Part shown: positions 1 to 7,750 of the stretch, piece by piece
Layout of the letters: each line of letters starts with the position of its first letter
How positions within the stretch are numbered: position 1 is the stretch's first letter
Assembly: GCA_027073945.1 (NCBI GenBank)
Contig: JALTEL010000494.1
Coordinates: 1 to 18,431 of the forward strand
Length of the DNA: 18,431 nucleotides
Direction of reading: 5' to 3'
From: Caldifarciminota bacterium
GTDB taxonomy: Bacteria; WOR-3; Hydrothermia; UBA1063; CAJXJZ01
The notes under the pieces: model-generated
Told to the model about the DNA's origin: nothing
The model's database searches: none
The model's input: the letters and a program-made list of their open reading frames with translations, nothing else
Translations under genes and position numbers: made by a program

Positions 1-3000
1 ATTTATTAAATGGATGCTGGCCAGGGAATTTGCTTAACTGGGCTACAATGACGAGAAGGGATATTGCGAAAAAGGTGCTTGTCGGAGGCAAGGCAAAGTC
101 AAGACAGGGAAATGTCCATACACTGATTGCAGAGACCAATTGGAGTGATGGCTGGAGGTATTTTTACTGGCATGGGCGTTCGTTTAAGAGATACCTTTCT
201 GCCGCGAGCCCTTCAAAGGTTTATATTTATGATAACCAGGCACACGCCTATAGAATATACGGTGCACGTGTTCAGGTTGAAGTGGCTGATACCTTTACCC
301 GTGGCATTATTCAGCAAATTGCCGATAAAAATAACGACTATCAGTGGGATGATAATATCCCCAGGTTCGGATTGTTTATATTCAATACGAGTGAGGGTGG
401 GCATGTTGAATGTTATATCGGTGAGCCTACACTTAATAACTTTATTTCTGCTGTAGAGAATCTCGACTTCAATACATGGACACCACTTGCCGAAAGCTAC
501 TATGAAGCATTGAGATATTTCGGACAGGATGACCCATATTATTACAACAATGATTATACAAAACAAATAGGTGGTGTCAAGGACCCTTACTATGATAAAG
601 ATTTAAAAGAGATTGTCTGGTGCAGAAAAAGCTTTGTAATAGTCATAACAGACGGAGAGTCAACCAAGGATGAGGACATACCTGGATGGCTTCGTGATTT
701 TGACCATGACGGTAATGATGCCTCCAATATAAATGGCAGCGGTGGAACGGACTATCTGGATGATGTGGCTTTGTGGGGCCACAATACTGATCTGCGTGCA
801 GGTGCAGCCAATAACATACCTGGTGAACAAAATGTCATACTCTATACTGTGTATTCATTTGGAAACTCAAGCAGGGCTGTTCAACTTTTGCAGGATGCTG
901 CAAAGAACGGGGCCTTTATAGACAAAAATGGTAATAACAAGCCCGATTTGCAGGAGGAATGGGATACCGATGGAAATGGTGTTCCTGATGCTTATTTTAA
1001 AGCACAAAATGGCTATCAACTTGAGAGGTCAATAAGAAAGGCCATTGAGGATATACTTCAGAGGGTTGGTGCTGCATCTGCTGTGACCATAGTGTCCAAT
1101 ACTTCAAAGGGTGAAGGTCTTGCAATGCAGGCGTTTTTCTTACCAAAGCTTACATCAGGCGGTATTGATTACTACTGGCTTGGGTCTGTTGTGTCTTACT
1201 GGATAGATGAATACGGTAATTTGAGAGAGGATACTAACAACAATCTCACGCTTGACAACAGCGATTACATAGTCAGATTTACCATGAGTGGAAACGAGAC
1301 GAGGGTTGTGGAACTGCAGGACAATAACAATGACGGTGTGCCTGATGACACTGTCGGTATGGTTCCGCTCACTCAGCTTGGGATTGGTTTAAATGCTGTG
1401 TTCAATGCAGGTGAAAAACTGTATAATACAAACTACTCCTCAAGAAACATATATACCTATGTACCGGGTACCGGACTTACAGATTTTAACATTGCAAACA
1501 AGAATAAGTTTGAAAATTTCCTTGATGTTGATTTGACCAAGGTGGATACGGTTATTGATTATGTAAGGGGCGAAGATTTTGCGGGTTACAGAAGAAGGGA
1601 TATTGAGCAACAATCCAACACATGGAAATTGGGTGATATTATCTATGCAACTCCGCTTATTGTGGGAGCTCCTCAGGAAAGGTACGATAAGATATACAGA
1701 GACAACACTTACAGAGAATACTTTAATGCCAACAGAAACAGAAGAAATGTCGCCTATATCGGAGCCAACGACGGCATGCTTCATGTCGTAAATGCGGGTA
1801 TTTTTGACAGAGTCAATAAAAAAATCAATCCTGCCGGATACGATGTTGGCTCGGAACTCTGGGCTTATATACCGTTTAATCTTCTGCCACATCTTAAATG
1901 GCTTATGGATCCCGATTACTGCCATGTGTACTATGTTGACCTTCCTCCAAAGGCAAGTGATCTGAGAATATTCAGTGATGACGCTAACCACAAAGACAGA
2001 TGGGGCACGGTTTTGTTCGGTGGAATGAGGTTCGGCGGATATCCCGTTGATGTAGATGGAACTACCATGAGGTCTTCCTATTTTGCACTTGATGTCACTG
2101 TGCCCACTTCACCTTCATTTATGTGGGAGTTTAATGATGATGACCTTGGCTATACAACGAATAAGCCTGCGATTATAAAGGTGGATTCTTCATGGTATGT
2201 AATATTGACTTCAGGTCCCACGGATTTTGATGGAAATAGCGACCATGAAGCATATGTTTATATTCTTGATGCCAAGACGGGCAATTTGCTTCGCAAATTT
2301 GAGGCAAATGAGAATGATGCTTATATGGGGCCTCCTGCTGTGGTGGATGTTAATATTGATTATAATGCTGATGTTGTATATATCGGAGAGAGTTATGTTC
2401 AGGGGAACAATGAAAAGGGTAAGGTTTACAGACTGACTCTTACGGATCCCAATACAGGGAAACCTACAACCGATGTTAACAACTGGAATTTAAGCATTTT
2501 GCTTGATGATGTACCTTCGTCTGTCACAGCTAAATTGAATGCCTCTATGGATGCCGAAGGACATCTGTGGGTCTTTGGCGGAACAGGGAGATACTGGAGT
2601 GATGCTGACGAGCAGACAACACCTACGAATTTTCTTTTTGGTATCAAAGACGACGGATGGAGGGATGGTGCCGTAACCTATGGTTCGGGTAGCATGCTTG
2701 ATGCAACAAATATTGCCGTCAAAGTTGATACCTCTACCGGAGCATCCCGTGTTTACGGGGTTCTTTCGGATACGGCAAGCTTTTCCAGCTTTGAAACATG
2801 GGCATCTTCCAATTATCAGGGCTGGTACATCAATATAAGTGCTGAGCGAGATTTGAATATGCCGCTTGTACTGGGTGGTGCTGTCTTCTATACAACATTC
2901 ATACCAACCGATGACCCCTGCGGTTTTGGCGGGACTTCCTATCTATATGGATTGTACTATAAAACAGGTACAGGATATCAGAAACCCATACTCGGTACGA

Positions 3001-3197
3001 ACACAAGTAACGAAGCACTTCGCAAGGTCAGTCTCGGGACAGGTATGGCCTCTGCACCAGCAGCGCATCTTGCCACAAATGAGGCAAATGCCCAGGTTGT
3101 GGTGCAAACAAGTACCGGTCAGATTATTCAGACAAGTACGCCTCTCCCATTCAAAGTTAAGAGTGGAGCGAGAATATGGAGAGGCCTTTTATTCTAA
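1..3197 (+). CDS. PilY1-like type IV pilus biogenesis/adhesin protein, 5' end outside window
   Basis: The reading frame is open from the left edge (first full codon at 3), so the gene is truncated by the window. The TTG at 30 is not a credible start, because the segment resembling the PilY1 'NW..M.R.D...KVL.GG' signature straddles it. Numbered from that TTG, a von Willebrand A-like region carries the metal-site segment ITDGES (206-211). Aspartate/asparagine-rich calcium-type loops follow at 298-306, 312-320 and 431-439. The C-terminal half is a PilC/PilY1 beta-propeller, with IGANDGMLH (577-585), ELWAYIP (609-615) and FALDVT (685-690). In the family, PilY1 is an outer-membrane or surface protein that primes or tips type IV pili and controls retraction and adhesion, often calcium-dependently. 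No pilin or assembly genes are in view. The next gene starts 12 bases downstream in the same direction. The family call is firm; the cellular role is inferred. Confidence 0.88.
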   Translation, partial: LLNGCWPGNLLNWATMTRRDIAKKVLVGGKAKSRQGNVHTLIAETNWSDGWRYFYWHGRSFKRYLSAASPSKVYIYDNQAHAYRIYGARVQVEVADTFTRGIIQQIADKNNDYQWDDNIPRFGLFIFNTSEGGHVECYIGEPTLNNFISAVENLDFNTWTPLAESYYEALRYFGQDDPYYYNNDYTKQIGGVKDPYYDKDLKEIVWCRKSFVIVITDGESTKDEDIPGWLRDFDHDGNDASNINGSGGTDYLDDVALWGHNTDLRAGAANNIPGEQNVILYTVYSFGNSSRAVQLLQDAAKNGAFIDKNGNNKPDLQEEWDTDGNGVPDAYFKAQNGYQLERSIRKAIEDILQRVGAASAVTIVSNTSKGEGLAMQAFFLPKLTSGGIDYYWLGSVVSYWIDEYGNLREDTNNNLTLDNSDYIVRFTMSGNETRVVELQDNNNDGVPDDTVGMVPLTQLGIGLNAVFNAGEKLYNTNYSSRNIYTYVPGTGLTDFNIANKNKFENFLDVDLTKVDTVIDYVRGEDFAGYRRRDIEQQSNTWKLGDIIYATPLIVGAPQERYDKIYRDNTYREYFNANRNRRNVAYIGANDGMLHVVNAGIFDRVNKKINPAGYDVGSELWAYIPFNLLPHLKWLMDPDYCHVYYVDLPPKASDLRIFSDDANHKDRWGTVLFGGMRFGGYPVDVDGTTMRSSYFALDVTVPTSPSFMWEFNDDDLGYTTNKPAIIKVDSSWYVILTSGPTDFDGNSDHEAYVYILDAKTGNLLRKFEANENDAYMGPPAVVDVNIDYNADVVYIGESYVQGNNEKGKVYRLTLTDPNTGKPTTDVNNWNLSILLDDVPSSVTAKLNASMDAEGHLWVFGGTGRYWSDADEQTTPTNFLFGIKDDGWRDGAVTYGSGSMLDATNIAVKVDTSTGASRVYGVLSDTASFSSFETWASSNYQGWYINISAERDLNMPLVLGGAVFYTTFIPTDDPCGFGGTSYLYGLYYKTGTGYQKPILGTNTSNEALRKVSLGTGMASAPAAHLATNEANAQVVVQTSTGQIIQTSTPLPFKVKSGARIWRGLLF

Positions 3198-3209
3198 GGG
3201 GGGATTAAA

Positions 3210-3638
3210 ATGTTTATCTTAAATATAGTAATGTCAATTGGCCTGGTTGCGCAGGTACCTGCTTTGAAAAAGGCACCTGAGCCTTTTACAAGGCCAGAGA
3301 TAAAGGAAATACTCATGGGTAAAAAGAAATTAATGCCGGATGTGAATGATAAGAATATGGTAAATATGATTAACGATACAAATAAGCTTCCTGTAAATGC
3401 TCTGGTGTACTGCATTTTCCGCGGCACAGATGAGCAGGGTAATATAATCATAGAAGTACCCGATAAAATAGCAAATAAACATATTAAAATGGTGCAAAAT
3501 CCCGTTGTTCTGGGTGCCGCCGGACAGGAGAAAGACCTATCTTACGTGGAGCCAGGTAAGTGGGTACATATTTTTATCAGTGAACAAGGTGTCGTAGAAG
3601 GTATTAAGATAAGTCCGGTTAAAAAGGAGGTTAGATAG
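3210..3638 (+). CDS. Small predicted exported protein of unknown function
   Basis: This encodes 142 residues, and I do not recognise the family. The ATG at 3210 is preceded by a strong purine-rich Shine-Dalgarno run (AAGGGGGGA, 3196-3204) that begins within the stop codon of the PilY1-like gene. The N-terminus is a short hydrophobic stretch (about residues 2-17) without the usual leading lysine or arginine, so a weak signal peptide or short membrane anchor is possible. The rest is polar and mixed alpha/beta, with a lysine-rich segment near residues 37-42. No cysteine cluster or catalytic motif is visible. The stop codon abuts the ATG of the LemA gene with no gap. The pilY1-like gene, this gene and lemA therefore look like one transcript. 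A link to pilus or envelope function is only positional. Confidence 0.72.
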   Translation: MFILNIVMSIGLVAQVPALKKAPEPFTRPEIKEILMGKKKLMPDVNDKNMVNMINDTNKLPVNALVYCIFRGTDEQGNIIIEVPDKIANKHIKMVQNPVVLGAAGQEKDLSYVEPGKWVHIFISEQGVVEGIKISPVKKEVR

Positions 3639-4196
3639 ATGGGGCTTGTAATTTTACTTGTTATTCTTGGACTTGCGGTTATTGTTGTTCTCTGGGCTGT
3701 AGGCATATACAACGGACTTATCAAACTCAAAAACCTTGCTCAAAATGCATGGTCTGATGTTGATGTCCAGCTTAAGAGAAGGTACGACCTCATACCCAAT
3801 CTTGTGAATACCGTTAAAGGATATGCCACACACGAACGTGAGACCTTTGAAAATGTCACAAAGGCAAGGAGTATGGCTGCTGCTGCTAAAACCCCGGCAG
3901 AAAAGGGACAGGCTGAGAACTTTCTCACGCAGGCACTTGGAAAGTTATTTGCCGTGGTTGAAAATTATCCACAGCTAAAGGCCAATGAGAACTTTCTTGA
4001 ATTGCAGAGGACACTTCAGGAAATAGAGGATGCCATACAGAGTGCAAGGCGTTATTACAATGCGGTTGTCAGAGATTTTAATATAAAGATAGAGACCTTC
4101 CCGAATAATATAATATCCGGTATGTTCAACTTCAGGCCAATGGAATTCTTTGAAATTGGTGAGCAGGACAGGGCAGTGCCACAGGTAAAGTTCTAA
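3639..4196 (+). CDS. lemA: LemA family membrane protein
   Basis: This encodes 185 residues, the usual length for the LemA family. A single transmembrane helix (about residues 2-23) is followed by the conserved cytosolic or periplasmic helical domain. Recognisable signatures are NGLIKLKN, WSDVDVQLKRRYDLIPNLV and VKGYATHE near the N-terminus. The family-typical end has FFEIGEQDRAVPQVKF, and NFLELQ lies in the middle. The ATG at 3639 directly follows the TAG of the upstream gene and has AAAGGAGG at 3623-3630, so translation is probably coupled. LemA proteins are widespread but have no settled biochemical function; they often sit beside TPM-domain or HtpX genes. Neither is present here, and the gene is last in its unit, ending at a strong hairpin. 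The family assignment is near certain; the role is unknown. Confidence 0.95.
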   Translation: MGLVILLVILGLAVIVVLWAVGIYNGLIKLKNLAQNAWSDVDVQLKRRYDLIPNLVNTVKGYATHERETFENVTKARSMAAAAKTPAEKGQAENFLTQALGKLFAVVENYPQLKANENFLELQRTLQEIEDAIQSARRYYNAVVRDFNIKIETFPNNIISGMFNFRPMEFFEIGEQDRAVPQVKF

Positions 4197-4211
4197 TTCG
4201 GGTTGTTTTGC

Positions 4212-4256
4212 ATATAAACAGACTGGCAGGAATTTTTCCTGCCAGTCTGTTTATAT
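4212..4256. terminator. Perfect 21-bp hairpin, bidirectional terminator
   Basis: The arms 4212-4232 and 4236-4256 are exact inverted repeats with a 3-base loop. The structure lies 15 bases after the lemA stop and is followed on the plus strand by a T-rich tail. The opposing gene ends inside the right arm: its stop codon is at 4253-4251 and its last sense codon is at 4256-4254. The hairpin can therefore terminate both converging transcripts. Confidence 0.88.
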
Positions 4257-5174
4257 ATTTTCCTCTTTAAAAATATCTGATAGATACTTATGCTTTTTTA
4301 GGAGTTCCTTTGTAATGTAAAAATCAATCTTTCTTATATTATAAGTAGCCGGTACAACCATTTTTTTCTTAATTTTTTCGTATAAATCATTGGAAATTTC
4401 GTACAAAAGCTCTCCTTGTGTATTATGCCCTTTTAATTGAGATAAAAACTGCACAAGCAATTCACCATCTGCTTCTATTGTCTCTTGCAATGCGTTTGCC
4501 TGCGTAAAGCAGATACCGTTTAAAGGCGCACTTTTTATTCCGAACTCCATTGAAATAACCGGAATGAGGTTGACAGCTTCAGAAGGGTTAGCCGATTCTT
4601 CCTCCAGTCTGTTTTTTATAAGCAGTGCCACAAGTTTGCCCCCCTCACCTCGGCCGCAATCTATATTCAGTCTTTCTCTATATCCGTTTATTTCAAACAT
4701 GATTTTATAGGTATCATTGTATCTTTTTATATACATGTTCAAAAGACGTCCGAACGGAAGGCTCATTTTTCCTTTGACTTTTATGATGTTTGTTCTGCTT
4801 TCTGGCTCGATGCTCACTGCATTTTCCAATTCCAGTACTTTTGTTTCCAGTATATCTTTTATACTGCGAGCCACACAATTCAGTCCTTCAAAGCATATAA
4901 CGCACCAGATTCTCGTTAGAACTTCACTGTTAACTGCAAGGCTTTTCCATCTTTTACCGCTTGCATATTGTATGAGCAGCCTGTACAGGGTGGATAGGTC
5001 TTCCTCGGTTAACCAGTTATACTTGAATTTGTATTTCCAGACAATATCAGAGTAAAACTTCTCTTCAAAAGTTTCTTTTTCGTTTAAGATGAATAACGGA
5101 TGCTCCGGCTCCTCCTGGCTTTTTATGCATTTTATAAGTGAATTGCCCGCTATCACGTTTTTGGACGTCTGCAA
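4251..5174 (-). CDS. Uncharacterised 307-residue soluble protein
   Basis: I do not recognise this family. The protein lacks a signal peptide and membrane segments. It is rich in charged residues, with a likely helical N-terminal half and a mixed second half, and the tail is lysine-rich. Scattered cysteines do not form a recognisable zinc or iron-sulfur motif. The start is uncertain. A TTG at 5174 lies two bases after the TAA of the upstream secreted-protein gene, consistent with translational coupling, but there is no good Shine-Dalgarno before it. The frame is open back to about 5219 without an ATG. A GTG at codon 7 is an alternative. It is the second gene of the unit starting at 6535. Its stop codon is embedded in the terminator stem shared with lemA. 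Confidence 0.65.
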   Translation of the reverse strand: MQTSKNVIAGNSLIKCIKSQEEPEHPLFILNEKETFEEKFYSDIVWKYKFKYNWLTEEDLSTLYRLLIQYASGKRWKSLAVNSEVLTRIWCVICFEGLNCVARSIKDILETKVLELENAVSIEPESRTNIIKVKGKMSLPFGRLLNMYIKRYNDTYKIMFEINGYRERLNIDCGRGEGGKLVALLIKNRLEEESANPSEAVNLIPVISMEFGIKSAPLNGICFTQANALQETIEADGELLVQFLSQLKGHNTQGELLYEISNDLYEKIKKKMVVPATYNIRKIDFYITKELLKKHKYLSDIFKEENI

Positions 5175-5176
5175 TC

Positions 5177-6535
5177 TTATCTGATAACCAATAAACGCCT
5201 TTTAAAACTGCTGTTATTTTTATTTAGCACAACTGTGTATATGCCTTCTGGTAAATTTGAAATGTCCAGAGGAAATGCAGGATTGTTTCTTTCTATAACT
5301 GTTCTTCCGTATATATTGAAGATGGAAATACGGCTGAAGGAAGTGTTATATGTGCATTTCAAAAGTTTTCCGTTTTGTGTAATATATATCCGGGCAGCTG
5401 CGCCTTCTTGCTTTTCCTCTATGTCTGTTACCTGTATGTCAGACATGTCTCTTGGCTCAATTTTAAAATTACCAAAGCTGTAAGTTATTGGTCCTGTGAT
5501 TGTATATGTATATCCTACGGTGGGTAAATACGATACACCCAAATCATCCACTCTGAATGCCTTTTGAGGGTCCGCTGGAAAATTGTTTATTTCCCACTCT
5601 CCGTATCCCAGACTGTCATTTGTGCAGGTTGCATTCTCTATACGCGCTAAAACGCTTTCATATTGTTCCTGTGGGGCTAAATCGGTTGTGATAACTTCCT
5701 CGTTGGGAAGTGCATGTCCTGCTGACAGTACGTCAATACCTGTTATATTTTTTATTTCGGTATTGCCATAGTATTCCGAAACTGTACCCCTTACAACAAC
5801 GCTGTCTCCCCTCTGTACCTGCGGAGATGATGCGCTTCCTCTGTAAACGTATATTCCACGCCATGGACCTCCGGGATATTCCTCTATGAAGAAATTATTC
5901 CCAAATACACCTGTAACTATACCGGATGTTTTTACAGCAGAGTCTGCATAAGGGGATGTCCCCAGTTGTCCTTGAATATCGTAGATGGAATGGTAAGGCG
6001 GTTCGGGTGCTGCTCCGAAATCCATAAGAGATGCATCATCAACGTAAAAAATAGCACTGTCATTGGCTGTCCAGTTTGAATCGGGTATATCGTTATAAAG
6101 CCTTATCTCTGCATGCAGGGTATCGGCTCCCTGTGGGACTACAATGGTATCTGTCTGCATTTTTACCCAGTTAGGAGAATCCGTGGAGTAAGACCCATAG
6201 AATGATGAAACCAAACTGCCCTGTGCATCATAAAATCTCAGGTAAGGCCTTGCTTTTCCAAGGGTATCGTTTTCCCACAAGAAAAAACTGAACACATATT
6301 GATGTCCCTGTGTTACAGGGTAGATATACTGTGTCAGTCTTTGCGTACTCTCGGACTTTAATACCAGTTTTACCGAATGAGTGCTGCTGTGCACGTTTGA
6401 AGTCTCATCATAAATATCGTAAGAACTGGTTTCCTGCTGCCAGTTATCAGGGATACCCCCTGTCCATTGCTCAAACCCCCCATTTGTAATGAGTTCTGTC
6501 TGAGATATAAGCAAAAATATCACCAAATTTATCAT
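5177..6535 (-). CDS. Secreted CBM-like/OB-fold protein with T9SS-type C-terminal sorting domain
   Basis: This encodes 452 residues from the ATG at 6535, chosen because AAGGAGG lies about five bases upstream. An in-frame ATG ten codons earlier has no such site. Residues 1-12 are a short hydrophobic export signal. Residues 15-175 look like a carbohydrate-binding-module-type jelly roll (NGGFEQW start, FYVDDASL end). Residues 182-365 resemble the OB-fold modules found beside extracellular nucleases (SIYDIQGQLGTSPY, IVTGV..NFFIEEY, GTVSEYYGNTEI). Residues 380-452 match a type IX secretion type A sorting domain, with SRISIFNIYGR, LPEGIYTVVL and a basic end. In that system the tail directs export across the outer membrane and anchoring. 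No nuclease catalytic domain follows the OB modules, so this may be a binding protein for polysaccharide or DNA. It is the first gene of a two-gene unit. Confidence 0.8.
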   Translation of the reverse strand: MINLVIFLLISQTELITNGGFEQWTGGIPDNWQQETSSYDIYDETSNVHSSTHSVKLVLKSESTQRLTQYIYPVTQGHQYVFSFFLWENDTLGKARPYLRFYDAQGSLVSSFYGSYSTDSPNWVKMQTDTIVVPQGADTLHAEIRLYNDIPDSNWTANDSAIFYVDDASLMDFGAAPEPPYHSIYDIQGQLGTSPYADSAVKTSGIVTGVFGNNFFIEEYPGGPWRGIYVYRGSASSPQVQRGDSVVVRGTVSEYYGNTEIKNITGIDVLSAGHALPNEEVITTDLAPQEQYESVLARIENATCTNDSLGYGEWEINNFPADPQKAFRVDDLGVSYLPTVGYTYTITGPITYSFGNFKIEPRDMSDIQVTDIEEKQEGAAARIYITQNGKLLKCTYNTSFSRISIFNIYGRTVIERNNPAFPLDISNLPEGIYTVVLNKNNSSFKRRLLVIR

Positions 6536-6613
6536 AAAAACCTCCTTTTTTAGATATTTATACACATAATTGACTGGTAAATACTTTTACCACTGTGTAC
6601 CTCAATGTAATAT

Positions 6614-6642
6614 ATCATATAACATGAAAGTTGGTCTGTCAA
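6614..6642 (-). promoter_or_regulatory. Consensus sigma-70 promoter for the secreted-protein gene
   Basis: On the minus strand, TTGACA (6642-6637) and TATGAT (6619-6614) are separated by exactly 17 bases. This predicts a start near 6607 and an untranslated leader of about 70 bases before the ATG at 6535. Confidence 0.75.
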
Positions 6643-6787
6643 GAAGTATAGAGAAACTTACTGAAGATGATTCTTTGTAAATTGTATATTTGTAATCAAA
6701 ACGTGAATTTGTATGATTGCAAATACCTAACAAAGCAGTAGAGGCAGCGTTGGTTTCTTCTGTTTTATTATGAATATGGGCGTAAAC

Positions 6788-6816
6788 TTGAAAGAACGCG
6801 TATGGTCAGTTATAAT
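6788..6816 (+). promoter_or_regulatory. Consensus sigma-70 promoter for rpsT and tRNA-Val
   Basis: TTGAAA (6788-6793) and TATAAT (6811-6816) are separated by 17 bases. Transcription would start near 6823, about 19 bases before the rpsT ATG and just ahead of its AGGAGG. The promoter lies downstream of an in-frame upstream ATG at 6770, so that start is excluded. Confidence 0.85.
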
Positions 6817-6841
6817 TATAGGGCTTGTACAGGAGGTAACA

Positions 6842-7087
6842 ATGAAGAATAAAACTGCGGTAAAAAAAGCAAAGCAGGATGAGGTGCGGAGATTGAGAAA
6901 TAAAAGTTATAAAAGTTTTTTGAAAAGCAAAACGAAACAGTACATTAATGAGAAAGATAAAGATAAAAAAGCAGAGCTTTACAAAGAACTTCAGTCAGTC
7001 TATGACATAGCAGCAAAGAAGCATATTTATCATCCGAATAAAGTTGCTCGTAGAAAGGCATATCTTATAAAATTATTGAAAGATTAG
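6842..7087 (+). CDS. rpsT: 30S ribosomal protein S20
   Basis: This encodes 81 residues, close to the usual S20 length. It is strongly basic and almost wholly helical. Typical S20 features are the N-terminal lysine-rich stretch with KNKTAVKKAKQ and RRLRNKSYKS, and the C-terminal HPNKVARRKAYL segment that contacts 16S rRNA. S20 is a primary binder that assembles early into the small subunit. The start at 6842 has a perfect AGGAGG at 6831-6836. A longer frame opening at 6770 is rejected because a consensus promoter lies inside it. The tRNA-Val gene begins two bases after the stop codon, so both are almost certainly on one transcript that must be cut by RNases. Confidence 0.95.
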   Translation: MKNKTAVKKAKQDEVRRLRNKSYKSFLKSKTKQYINEKDKDKKAELYKELQSVYDIAAKKHIYHPNKVARRKAYLIKLLKD

Positions 7088-7089
7088 AA

Positions 7090-7162
7090 GGGCGGTTAGC
7101 TCAGCGGTGAGAGCGCCTGCCTTACAAGCAGGAGGTCAGAGGTTCAAATCCTCTATCGCCCA
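7090..7162 (+). tRNA. tRNA-Val, anticodon TAC
   Basis: All arms can be drawn. The acceptor GGGCGGT (7090-7096) pairs with ATCGCCC (7155-7161), with one G-T pair, and the discriminator A is at 7162. The D-arm is AGCTCAGCGGTGAGAGC. The anticodon stem CCTGC/GCAGG encloses loop CTTACAA, giving anticodon TAC (valine, GTA/GTN codons). The T-arm is AGAGG-TTCAAAT-CCTCT. The 3' CCA is not encoded and must be added enzymatically. The gene follows rpsT after two bases and faces a convergent gene 15 bases further on, with no clear terminator between them. Confidence 0.96.
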
Positions 7163-7177
7163 ATTGTATAGTTAATA

Positions 7178-7750
7178 TCAGAAAAATGTTGTCAGTATTC
7201 TAAGAACAACTGCACCTGCTAATGGTGCCCAGACATTATCATCAGGATAAAAGTCCGAAAATTCTATCACTCCAATTGTTAATCCGGATATTATCTTGTG
7301 CCATATAGGGATAGGGTGATAGGAAACAGCAGAGATTATAAATGCAAGTGTTATAAAGGTTAAAAAATGTGCAAAGTCCTTTTCCTTTGGCGGCTCTCTG
7401 AGAAGTGAGCTTACAATGGGCGTAAGTCCATCAACAATCACTGAAACAAATATCACAAATGAAAATGTCTGTCTGCTAAAAAAGAAATAGATGAAGGTAA
7501 TTGCAAGTACAAAATAAGTTGCTCCTGTCAAACTGTGCTTTTCCCGTTCCTTTAATAATTCCCCGAAAATTTTGTTAAAGATTGTGCCTGCTGGTTTGAC
7601 CTTAAGTCTCAGCAGCTCAATAGTTATAGCCAGAAGCGAAAGGGCCAAAAGTATATATCCTGCCACACGAGAACCGAACAATATGGGCAGGAGGATAAGT
7701 GAAAGTAAGGTTAAATGGATGAGTTTCCTTATTAAATATCGTGCACTCAA
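7178..7750 (-). CDS. Polyprenol/diacylglycerol kinase-like integral membrane protein (DGK1/SEC59-like, divergent)
   Basis: This encodes 190 residues with about five or six hydrophobic segments. Several features match the CTP-dependent diacylglycerol/dolichol/phytol kinase family: the N-terminal RKxxH (8-12), E45 with a following basic residue, the REKHSLTGATYF segment (69-80), D107 in SVIVDG, and a late E163 with DDN (170-172). The family's nucleotide-binding stretch after the aspartate (normally a glycine-rich motif then KS-x-EGS) is not seen. In its place is PIVSSLLREPPKEK. The protein may therefore be a divergent kinase or an inactive relative. The proposed TTG start at 7750 overlaps the TGA stop of the preceding barrel gene (TTGA), implying coupled translation. 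No independent Shine-Dalgarno is visible. Its substrate would be a membrane lipid alcohol; this is inferred. Confidence 0.66.
   Translation of the reverse strand: MSARYLIRKLIHLTLLSLILLPILFGSRVAGYILLALSLLAITIELLRLKVKPAGTIFNKIFGELLKEREKHSLTGATYFVLAITFIYFFFSRQTFSFVIFVSVIVDGLTPIVSSLLREPPKEKDFAHFLTFITLAFIISAVSYHPIPIWHKIISGLTIGVIEFSDFYPDDNVWAPLAGAVVLRILTTFF

Noticed and set aside
1440..1991. Long open frame antisense to the PilY1-like gene
   Set aside because: It lies wholly within a well-supported coding region, has no ribosome-binding site of note, and its product lacks recognisable features.
6536..6565. Ten-codon upstream extension of the T9SS-type cargo gene
   Set aside because: It contains the strong AAGGAGG that serves the ATG at 6535 and would place charged residues ahead of the signal peptide without a ribosome-binding site.
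6770..6841. Upstream in-frame ATG that would add 24 residues to ribosomal protein S20
   Set aside because: A consensus promoter (6788-6816) lies inside this stretch, the AGGAGG at 6831 fits the ATG at 6842, and the shorter protein has the usual S20 length.
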